Shown: one piece after another, positions 1 to 4,553 of the stretch | Numbering within the stretch: the stretch's first letter is position 1 | Layout of the letters: every line of letters begins with the position of its first letter | Assembly (NCBI GenBank): GCA_937874195.1 | Contig: CALNBM010000101.1 | Span: 1 to 5,503 of the forward strand | Direction of reading: 5' to 3' | Source of the DNA: an uncultured Clostridia bacterium | GTDB lineage: Bacteria > Bacillota > Clostridia > Christensenellales > UBA1242 | Length of the DNA: 5,503 nt | Made by a program: the position numbers and the translations under genes | Notes under the pieces: generated by a model | What the model was told of the DNA's origin: nothing | The model's input: only the letters and a program-made list of their open reading frames with translations | Databases searched by the model: none

Positions 1-60
1 GAAATTGCAACCGTAAATGCTATTATCATTAATGACATTAGAACACAGTGCGATGCAATT
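1..60 (+). repeat. 60-bp direct repeat, copy 1 (coding, third helix of FIVAR-like unit)
   Basis: This stretch matches 220-279 at 59 of 60 positions; the only difference is C56 versus A275, which changes Ala to Glu. The offset is 219 bp, exactly 73 codons, so it is a tandem in-frame protein repeat. The copy may begin upstream of the window. Confidence 0.95.
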
Positions 61-291
61 AAAACACTAGCACAAGAGTTGGCTGACGCGAAGTTAGCAA
101 AAAATGCTGAATTGGATGCTTTACTCACTGAATATACGCAAAGTGATTATAGTACAGACAACTGGAATGCTCTTGTGGCAATAATTAACAACACAAAAGC
201 AACAGTAACAAATGCAACTGAAATTGCAACCGTAAATGCTATTATCATTAATGACATTAGAACACAGTGCGATGAAATTGAAAAATTATAA
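1..291 (+). CDS. C-terminal fragment of a FIVAR-like repeat protein (probable cell-surface protein), 5' end outside the window
   Basis: Frame 1 is open from the first base to the TAA at 289-291, giving 96 residues of a protein that starts upstream. The visible part is one full 73-residue repeat unit and the end of the previous one. The unit has the pattern leucine-rich helix, then SDYSTDNW followed by NALVAIINNTKA, then a third helix beginning ATEIATVNAI. This fits FIVAR-type three-helix repeats (DY-[ST]-xxxW-xxL core), which are common in large extracellular, adhesive or glycan-binding proteins of Gram-positive bacteria. The protein ends in DEIEKL with no LPXTG motif, membrane helix or charged tail, so any anchoring would have to come from elsewhere in the protein, or it is secreted. 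The TTG at 79-81 lies inside the repeat and is not a credible start. A surface location is inferred from the family; the binding target is unknown. Confidence 0.75.
   Translation, partial: EIATVNAIIINDIRTQCDAIKTLAQELADAKLAKNAELDALLTEYTQSDYSTDNWNALVAIINNTKATVTNATEIATVNAIIINDIRTQCDEIEKL
220..279 (+). repeat. 60-bp direct repeat, copy 2 (coding, third helix of last FIVAR-like unit)
   Basis: Second copy of the segment at 1-60, 219 bp downstream and in the same frame. It lies immediately before the final codons GAA AAA TTA and the stop, so the protein ends at a repeat boundary. Near-identity at third codon positions points to recent duplication or gene conversion rather than selection on protein alone. 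Confidence 0.95.
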
Positions 292-343
292 ATGCTTAAT
301 TGTTTTAATTATTTTTTAAGAGTATAAAAAGTTTATTATTTAT

Positions 344-372
344 AAAAAACACTCTAATTAAGAGTGTTTTTT
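344..372. terminator. Bidirectional intrinsic terminator between convergent genes
   Basis: A perfect 12-bp inverted repeat (AAAAAACACTCT at 344-355, AGAGTGTTTTTT at 361-372) encloses a 5-nt loop AATTA. The A-run and T-run make it work as a hairpin plus U-tract on either strand. It lies 52 bp after the repeat-protein stop (plus) and about 85 bp beyond the Rel-like gene stop (minus), so it can end both transcripts. Confidence 0.85.
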
Positions 373-374
373 AA

Positions 375-395
375 TTGTATTATGAAATTCAAAAT
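375..395. repeat. Near copy of the divergent-region operator-like sequence
   Basis: TTGTATT, then AT, then GAAATTCAAAAT. The same 19 bases occur without the 2-bp insertion at 3082-3100, in the control region of the Xre-type gene. It sits between the terminator and the 3' end of the Rel-like gene, where no promoter is obvious. It could be a binding site for the regulator, a dispersed repeat, or chance in A/T-rich DNA. Confidence 0.4.
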
Positions 396-456
396 GTTAG
401 CGTAAGTATTTATTTTAGGTTATATTTGCAAATAAAAACCGTTAAGAAAAAACAAT

Positions 457-1899
457 TTATAGTGCATTTTCAAAATAGCGAACAAGTGCACGCTGTGCCT
501 GGTCGGTTTTTGCGTACATTATCCAGCGAATTTGCGAAATATTTTGGCAAATACCTTTTTCATCTTTTACAATTTCCAGCACCACTTTATCGCCGTCGCT
601 TAGTTTTGTGTAGATAGGTGATTTTGTGGGTGCATCGTTTAGATAGGCATATTTGCACGCAAATCCAAAGTCTTTATGAATTTTAAAAGCAAAATCTAGT
701 ACAGTTGAGTTTTCCGGCATTCTAAAAACTTCATTAGAACGGGAATAAATGCGAATGTACTTATCTGAAATTTCTGCTGAAGTTTCGTCCACAAAACTTA
801 AATCAACGCCCATAGTCATACCGTTTCTATAAATCAAATAATTTTTACTTGTAAAGATATATAGTTGATACTTGTTTCTAAAATTATCCACAACAACGAT
901 ATAGGGCATTTTTGTATCCTTTTCTACACCAAATCCGCATATTTTAATTATTTTTTGTGTTTCGTGGTTAGTTAAAAAATCAAACAAAAAGGTATTAAGG
1001 TCTTTATTTGAGCGATTATTATTAAATATTAATGATATTTTAGTGATGGGGAATTTGTTTAAATAACTTTGCTTCACTTCTTGAACTTTTTTCACATCCA
1101 TAGTTTCCGCTATAATTTCGTATGCTTCCAGCATGGTACATGGTTTTAATGATATTTTTTGTAAATCTAGATTTTTATTAGATATTTGCATGTGTTTATT
1201 TAAAAGAAGGTATAAATCTTCTTTTAAAATATTGTAAGTTTCTTGATTATATGCAAAATATTTGTTGTATATTTTACTAAACTCGTCCACGCTATTATAA
1301 TTTTGAATTTTAAAGCATTCATTTGCAATCAGGCGATAAAATTCGTTTGCACCAAGCAGTTTCAAAATGGGATATAACCAATTTTCTGTTTCTTTTACTT
1401 TCGCCATTTGTTTGTAATAAGGAAAACATTTTATCGTTGTTAAATTATGTAAACGATCGGCAAATTTAATATAAAACGCAAATAAATTTTCTTTACCAAC
1501 AGAAATTAATTTTTGATAGGTTTTTACTCCTTCTAGTAGTTTTGGAAATTCTTCGTCACTTAAAGAGTCGAAATCGCATTCAATTGCTGTTACGCCGTCT
1601 ACAATTTTGGCGATAGTGGAATTAAAATTACTTTCAATTTCTTTAACGGTATATCCGCAGTCTTCCACAACATCATGAAGAAGGGCAGCCGAAACAACAT
1701 TGGTGTCAAAATCTAATTTAGCGAGTGAGTAAGCAACGGCCACAGGATGAGAAATATAAGCTTCGCCGTCTTTTCTCATCTGACCACTATGTAAACTGTG
1801 TGCAAGTTCATAGGCTTTAATAACATTATTAATTCCAACTGCTTGTTTTTGTTTAAGCAGGTTTAATGTTTCTTGAATAGTTTCTTCGTAAACAGGCAC
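457..1899 (-). CDS. Rel/SpoT-family HD-TGS protein: probable (p)ppGpp hydrolase with degenerate synthetase region
   Basis: A 480-residue cytoplasmic protein of the RelA/SpoT family. Residues about 20-190 match the Mn-dependent (p)ppGpp 3'-pyrophosphohydrolase domain. Its signature residues are all visible: RKDGE with R42, H51 in HPVAVA, HDVVED with H75/D76/E79/D80, VDGVT at 100-104, and ADRLHN with D148, N152 and T155. Residues about 394-446 form a TGS domain (TVLDFAFKIHKDFGF, then LSDGD). They are followed by the usual post-TGS segment (WIMYAKTDQAQRALVRYF), and the protein then stops. The region between, about 200-390, has the length of the synthetase domain and the TGS sits where it does in full-length Rel (about residue 395), but the synthetase motifs are eroded: no GRPKHIYSI, the NGYQSIH element reads NKYQLYI, and EFQIRT is gone. 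The helical, zinc-finger and ACT regulatory domains are absent (full-length Rel is about 730-750 residues). Start is GTG at 1897-1899 with a strong SD; the next Met (41) would remove part of the HD fold. Predicted activity is (p)ppGpp hydrolysis without synthesis; this is inferred. Confidence 0.85.
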   Translation of the reverse strand: MPVYEETIQETLNLLKQKQAVGINNVIKAYELAHSLHSGQMRKDGEAYISHPVAVAYSLAKLDFDTNVVSAALLHDVVEDCGYTVKEIESNFNSTIAKIVDGVTAIECDFDSLSDEEFPKLLEGVKTYQKLISVGKENLFAFYIKFADRLHNLTTIKCFPYYKQMAKVKETENWLYPILKLLGANEFYRLIANECFKIQNYNSVDEFSKIYNKYFAYNQETYNILKEDLYLLLNKHMQISNKNLDLQKISLKPCTMLEAYEIIAETMDVKKVQEVKQSYLNKFPITKISLIFNNNRSNKDLNTFLFDFLTNHETQKIIKICGFGVEKDTKMPYIVVVDNFRNKYQLYIFTSKNYLIYRNGMTMGVDLSFVDETSAEISDKYIRIYSRSNEVFRMPENSTVLDFAFKIHKDFGFACKYAYLNDAPTKSPIYTKLSDGDKVVLEIVKDEKGICQNISQIRWIMYAKTDQAQRALVRYFENAL

Positions 1900-1904
1900 T
1901 TTTC

Positions 1905-1912
1905 TCTCCTTT
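1905..1912 (-). promoter_or_regulatory. Ribosome binding site deciding the GTG start of the Rel-like gene
   Basis: On the minus strand the sequence AAAGGAGA lies 5 nt upstream of the GTG at 1897-1899. This is the strongest Shine-Dalgarno match in the window and supports a non-ATG start. Confidence 0.8.
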
Positions 1913-1935
1913 ATTTGTGTTTTGCATGATGTTTT

Positions 1936-1941
1936 ATTATA
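1936..1941 (-). promoter_or_regulatory. Possible -10 element for the Rel-like gene
   Basis: A perfect TATAAT on the minus strand, which would give a leader of about 30 nt. No convincing -35 hexamer is found at 16-18 bp spacing, and random TATAAT is frequent in such A/T-rich DNA. A TTGAA half-site (minus strand, 1954-1958) lies 12 bp upstream. The gene could equally be transcribed from the upstream Xre-type gene. Confidence 0.3.
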
Positions 1942-1960
1942 AAAATAATCAAATTCAACA

Positions 1961-1991
1961 TATTGTATAATATTATTTTATTTATATAATA
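1961..1991. repeat. A/T-only imperfect inverted repeat between the Xre-type and Rel-like genes
   Basis: TATTGTATAA at 1961-1970 and the reverse complement of TATTATATAA at 1982-1991 form arms with one mismatch around an 11-nt spacer. There is almost no G/C in the arms and no dedicated U-tract, so it would be a poor terminator. It may be an operator or simply A/T-rich DNA. Confidence 0.25.
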
Positions 1992-2000
1992 TGAAATTAT

Positions 2001-3008
2001 TTAAAGTTCTTCGCCTTTTATGATTCTATAATAGTCATCGTCTTCCATATTAGAAACTTTTGCAAACCTAAACAAGTTTGCGTCAACCAGTTCGGCAAAT
2101 GTGTTAGTCAGGCTATTTTCTATAATCTTTTTCTTTTGAAAGTCGCTTAAATCGTCTTTTAAATCAACATTAACATATAAATTTTTGAATAGAGAAATAA
2201 GTTGTTCGGTTTCTTTTTCAACATTAACATCACTCACTCCAAGAGATAATAAGTTATATATTTCACCGTCAGGAATTTTTAAAATATTTCTGGAAACAAT
2301 TATAAACTGCACGCATGGCATTTGCTCTCTTCCGCGCGAAACAGAGTTTGCCGTTCCCAGTCCGCCTATATATTTTTTATTGCTTGGCGGATTGTTTAAA
2401 ATGATTAATGATTGGTCGCTTAACTCATCACTTTTCAAATAAATAAATAATTGTGTGTCAGAAACTTCTATGTTGCCTGTATATTTAACGCCAATGCTGT
2501 CATGGACATTATGAATCTCCTGAATATGAGTTAAACCATCTAACTTCAACTTTGCTTCCTCCGCTTCATCGCGTGTTTTAATAAAGCTTGCTATTGCGCT
2601 CACCATACCATTAGATTTGTCTAACACCAGGCTTAAAACCCCATATTTTAGTGTGGTTTTTGAATATGAACTAACCTTGCCTTTGTATTCGCTTGAATTA
2701 TAAAAATATAATATATAGGAATCCAAATATTTTTCCATTCGTGCATTAAGAGGAAGTGGACCATTTATTTTATTTTCTTCAAGTTTTTTTAAATCATTTT
2801 CAAACATTGCATCTATATCCACATTAAAAATTTTCTTGACCCACAACAAAAATTTAACACTAGGCTCGCAATTTTTTCTAACATAGTTATTAATTGTTGC
2901 GGCAGAGATTCCCGTTTTCTCACTTAGTTGTTTTTGGTTAAGAGTATTCTTTTTCATTAAATATCTTAAATTTTTATTAAAATTTAACACTTGTTCTTTA
3001 ATATTCAT
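2001..3008 (-). CDS. Xre-type helix-turn-helix transcriptional regulator with unassigned C-terminal domain
   Basis: A 335-residue protein. Residues about 8-70 are a lambda-repressor/Cro-type HTH: helix 2 QKQLSEKTG (25-33) and recognition helix SAATINNYVR (35-44), then EPSVKFLLWVKKIFNVDIDAMF, the usual end of this domain. A short linker (71-90) leads to a 245-residue C-terminal region of alternating strands and helices. That region contains LFIYLKSDEL, then LIILNNPP (201-208), then KKYIGGLGTANSVSRGREQMPCVQFIIVSR (split around 211-240), a conserved-looking Gly/Ser-rich block that could bind a ligand or nucleic acid; I do not recognise the domain. There is no protease Ser-Lys pair of LexA type and no membrane segment. 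The ATG start at 3006-3008 has AGGATG 7 nt upstream. It is divergent from the HAD gene and upstream of the Rel-like gene on the same strand (97-bp gap, no strong terminator). Repeated sites in its promoter suggest autoregulation, which is inferred. Confidence 0.8.
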   Translation of the reverse strand: MNIKEQVLNFNKNLRYLMKKNTLNQKQLSEKTGISAATINNYVRKNCEPSVKFLLWVKKIFNVDIDAMFENDLKKLEENKINGPLPLNARMEKYLDSYILYFYNSSEYKGKVSSYSKTTLKYGVLSLVLDKSNGMVSAIASFIKTRDEAEEAKLKLDGLTHIQEIHNVHDSIGVKYTGNIEVSDTQLFIYLKSDELSDQSLIILNNPPSNKKYIGGLGTANSVSRGREQMPCVQFIIVSRNILKIPDGEIYNLLSLGVSDVNVEKETEQLISLFKNLYVNVDLKDDLSDFQKKKIIENSLTNTFAELVDANLFRFAKVSNMEDDDYYRIIKGEEL

Positions 3009-3030
3009 AAAATTTCATCCTACCTTCCGC

Positions 3031-3106
3031 TATTGAACTTTGCGCTTATAATATCACAAATATTGAATCAACGCAAATGTTTTGTATTGAAATTCAAAAT
3101 ATTGAA
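3031..3106. promoter_or_regulatory. Candidate operator region: four TATTGAA heptamers around the divergent promoters
   Basis: TATTGAA occurs at 3031-3037, 3061-3067, 3085-3091 and 3100-3106, all on the plus strand. The third copy is part of the palindrome TTGAA-A-TTCAA (3087-3097). The first lies just downstream of the expected start of the Xre-type transcript, the second between its -35 and -10, and the last two upstream of it. This placement fits repression by a helix-turn-helix protein, most simply by the adjacent Xre-type protein. The DNA pattern is seen directly; the binding is inferred. Confidence 0.5.
3048..3076 (-). promoter_or_regulatory. Promoter of the Xre-type regulator gene (extended -10)
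   Basis: On the minus strand TTGCGT (3071-3076) is separated by exactly 17 bp from TATTAT (3048-3053). The -10 is preceded by TGA, an extended -10 TGn motif. The -35 matches consensus at only three positions, so the extended -10 probably carries much of the strength. The predicted start is near 3040, giving a leader of about 30 nt. A TATTGAA heptamer lies within the spacer. Confidence 0.55.
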
Positions 3107-3107
3107 G

Positions 3108-3125
3108 TGAATTATAAAAAATTCA
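3108..3125. repeat. Short inverted repeat in the divergent promoter region
   Basis: TGAATT at 3108-3113 and AATTCA at 3120-3125 are perfect 6-bp arms around a 6-nt spacer. It adjoins the TATTGAA cluster and shares its TGAA/TTCA core, so it may be a further binding site. It has no U-tract and is not a terminator. Confidence 0.3.
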
Positions 3126-3178
3126 TGATTTTAAATTTAACTACATTAATACAATTTGTTTTAATTTCGTATTGTTTT

Positions 3179-3187
3179 TGATATAAT
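3179..3187 (+). promoter_or_regulatory. Extended -10 promoter of the HAD-TSCPD operon
   Basis: TGATATAAT combines a TGn element with a perfect TATAAT at 3182-3187. No good -35 is present at 17 bp (TTTTAA at 3159-3164). Transcription would begin near 3193-3195, so the leader would be only about 12 nt and the transcript would start at or just inside the ribosome binding site (AAAGGA, 3193-3198). Confidence 0.5.
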
Positions 3188-3205
3188 TAAAAAAAGGAAT
3201 AGCAT

Positions 3206-4015
3206 ATGAAAAATAAAATTGCTATAATATATGATTTTGATAAAACTCTAATCCCTAAAAATATGCAGGAATATGACTTACAGGGCAAACTTGGGCTTAA
3301 GGATGATTTTTTTAAGCAATTTAATAATTTTGCCAAAGAGAATAATATGGATATGGTTCTGGCAACACAATATTTTCTTAAAGAAGTTGCGAAGCAAAAG
3401 AATATTATAACTAATAAAGAATTTTTAATTGATTGTGGAAAAAATATCACTTATTTTGAAGGTGTGGAAAGTTGGTTTGAGAAAATTAATGAATATGGGA
3501 AATTAATTGGATTAGAAGTGGAACATTATGTTCTTAGTTGTGGTTCAAAAGAGATTATTGAAGGGTGCAGTATTGCAAAACACTTTAAGCGTATTTTTGC
3601 TAACGAATATATATATGATGAAACCGGACAGGCAATTTGGCCAAAAGTTTTAGTAAACTACACCACGAAAACTCAATATTTATTTAGAATAAGAAAAAAT
3701 TTACTAGATGACTTTTACGATGTTGTGGAAATCAATAAACGAATGGTAGCTGATAAAATTCCGTTTAAAAATATGATTTATATAGGCGACGGTTTTTCAG
3801 ATGTTCCATGTATGCAAATTGTGTTTAATAAAGGTGGTTATGCTGTGAGTGTTTTTGCTCCAAATGATAATAAAAGCATGATAGAGGCCATTACTCTTTA
3901 TGACGAAAAAAGAGTGTCTGCATATATGCCGGCAGATTATAGAGAACAAAGTGGACTTGATAAATACATAAAACAAGCACTTTTAGATATTAGCGAACAA
4001 ATAAAAAAAGATTAA
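3206..4015 (+). CDS. HAD-superfamily hydrolase, phosphoserine-phosphatase-like
   Basis: A 269-residue cytoplasmic HAD phosphohydrolase. All four motifs are visible: motif I DFDKTL with nucleophile D10 and acid D12, motif II S111 in VLSCGS, motif III probably K155 in TTKTQ, and motif IV GDGFSD (194-199) with Mg-binding D195 and D199. The roughly 70 mostly helical residues after motif I (about 20-90) are a C1-type cap, as in phosphoserine phosphatase and related enzymes. The general reaction is hydrolysis of a phosphomonoester through an aspartyl-phosphate intermediate. The substrate cannot be read from the sequence: the cap differs from canonical SerB, and no serine-pathway gene is nearby. The ATG has AAAGGA 7 nt upstream. 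It is the first gene of an operon, 12 bp before the TSCPD gene, and diverges from the Xre-type gene, so it may be controlled from the shared upstream region. The HAD assignment is firm; a serine-phosphatase role is not. Confidence 0.85.
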   Translation: MKNKIAIIYDFDKTLIPKNMQEYDLQGKLGLKDDFFKQFNNFAKENNMDMVLATQYFLKEVAKQKNIITNKEFLIDCGKNITYFEGVESWFEKINEYGKLIGLEVEHYVLSCGSKEIIEGCSIAKHFKRIFANEYIYDETGQAIWPKVLVNYTTKTQYLFRIRKNLLDDFYDVVEINKRMVADKIPFKNMIYIGDGFSDVPCMQIVFNKGGYAVSVFAPNDNKSMIEAITLYDEKRVSAYMPADYREQSGLDKYIKQALLDISEQIKKD

Positions 4016-4027
4016 AAAGGCAAACGT

Positions 4028-4273
4028 ATGCAAATTTATAAAACAAAGGGAACATGCGCTAAAGAAATATGGCTTGAAGTGGAAAACCAAATAGTAAAAA
4101 ATGTTAAGTTTGTGGGTGGTTGCGTTGGAAACACAAATGCAATAGAAAAACTGGTAGAAGGAATGCCTATTAGCGATGTTATAGCAAGGCTTAAAGGAAT
4201 AGTATGCCGTGGTAATACTTCATGCCCCGATCAATTAGCAAAAGCATTAGAAGAGGAAATAAAAAAGCAGTAA
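4028..4273 (+). CDS. Small TSCPD domain-containing protein (TIGR03905-like)
   Basis: An 81-residue protein made almost entirely of one TSCPD domain. It has the conserved cysteines C10 (KGTC), C32 (VGGC), C60 and C66 in TSCPDQLA, with the family core VKFVGGCVGNTNAI and LVEGM. The same domain forms the C-terminus of B12-dependent class II ribonucleotide reductases (NrdJ), where its cysteines are thought to bind metal or take part in thiol exchange. Short stand-alone copies such as this are common in Clostridia and their function is not established. The four cysteines suggest a Zn or Fe-S site, which is inferred. The start is set by AAAAGG at 4015-4020, 7 nt before the ATG and touching the upstream stop codon, so it is translated from the HAD transcript. 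Length agrees with the stand-alone family, so it does not look like a reductase fragment. Confidence 0.85.
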   Translation: MQIYKTKGTCAKEIWLEVENQIVKNVKFVGGCVGNTNAIEKLVEGMPISDVIARLKGIVCRGNTSCPDQLAKALEEEIKKQ

Positions 4274-4342
4274 ATTAGTTGACACCTGATTTTTTTAAAG
4301 AAGAAAAAATATCAAAAACACTTAATAATTAATAAAATTTAA
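4274..4342. other. Intergenic stretch between the TSCPD stop and its terminator
   Basis: About 70 bp of A/T-rich DNA. It holds a TTGACA hexamer at 4279-4284 with no -10 at a workable distance, and no reading frame with a ribosome binding site. Nothing else is supported here. Confidence 0.5.
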
Positions 4343-4375
4343 AAAAAATCAGCAAAGAATAATTGCTGATTTTTT
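4343..4375. terminator. Intrinsic terminator of the HAD-TSCPD operon, probably bidirectional
   Basis: A perfect 13-bp inverted repeat (AAAAAATCAGCAA without its first A at 4343-4355, and its complement at 4363-4375) encloses the 7-nt loop AGAATAA. The core TCAGCAA/TTGCTGA supplies the G/C pairs and a T-run follows on the plus strand. The A-run on the left serves as a U-tract on the minus strand, so the hairpin may also stop transcripts from the glycyl-tRNA synthetase gene, whose stop is about 180 bp away. Confidence 0.85.
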
Positions 4376-4472
4376 ATTAAAATTTAGTGATTAAATTTTT
4401 TTATGATTATTTTTATTTTTTTGTTATAAAAATTTATATCGGGTAAAATTTCCCTTATTTTTTAATACTTTG

Positions 4473-4491
4473 GTTTTTAACTATTATTAAA
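4473..4491 (+). repeat. 19-bp direct repeat, copy 1
   Basis: GTTTTTAACTATTATTAAA, identical to 4511-4529, with a 38-bp period and a 19-bp gap. Its first half forms a short hairpin-like palindrome with the preceding bases (TGGTT-TTT-AACTA, one G-T mismatch). Confidence 0.8.
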
Positions 4492-4510
4492 ATTAAGTTA
4501 TTTTGATATA

Positions 4511-4529
4511 GTTTTTAACTATTATTAAA
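4511..4529 (+). repeat. 19-bp direct repeat, copy 2
   Basis: The second exact copy of the 19-mer. Here the preceding bases complete a perfect 6-bp inverted repeat, ATAGTT-TTT-AACTAT, at 4508-4522. It lies 25 bp beyond the glycyl-tRNA synthetase stop. Two copies with no further units do not make a CRISPR array. Confidence 0.8.
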
Positions 4530-4553
4530 CCGAGTTAGAACTCATAAAAAGCA

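Noticed and set aside
375..617. Plus-strand 80-residue open frame
   Set aside because: It overlaps the 3' end of the Rel-like gene antisense, has no ribosome binding site and no recognisable protein features.
457..1899. Rel-like gene as a pseudogene
   Set aside because: The frame is uninterrupted over 480 codons, the ribosome binding site is strong, and hydrolase and TGS residues are conserved. Loss is confined to the synthetase motifs, which suggests selection on the rest.
2185..2442. Plus-strand 85-residue open frame inside the Xre-type gene
   Set aside because: Antisense shadow of a well-supported coding sequence, with no ribosome binding site and composition unlike the real genes.
3187..3450. 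Minus-strand 87-residue hydrophobic open frame over the start of the HAD gene
   Set aside because: The hydrophobic Ile/Leu/Phe/Ser make-up is what the complement of A-rich coding DNA gives; it is antisense to the HAD catalytic motif region.
4279..4284. TTGACA as a -35 promoter element
   Set aside because: No -10 hexamer at 15-19 bp on the plus strand, and no gene follows before the terminator.
4473..4529. CRISPR array
   Set aside because: Only two 19-bp A/T-rich units, a 19-bp spacer and no cas genes; shorter than any usual repeat-spacer unit.
4533..4544. GAGT-TAGA-ACTC hairpin as the glyQS terminator
   Set aside because: The stem is only 4-5 bp with no clear U-tract on the minus strand; the hairpin at 4343-4375 is far stronger.
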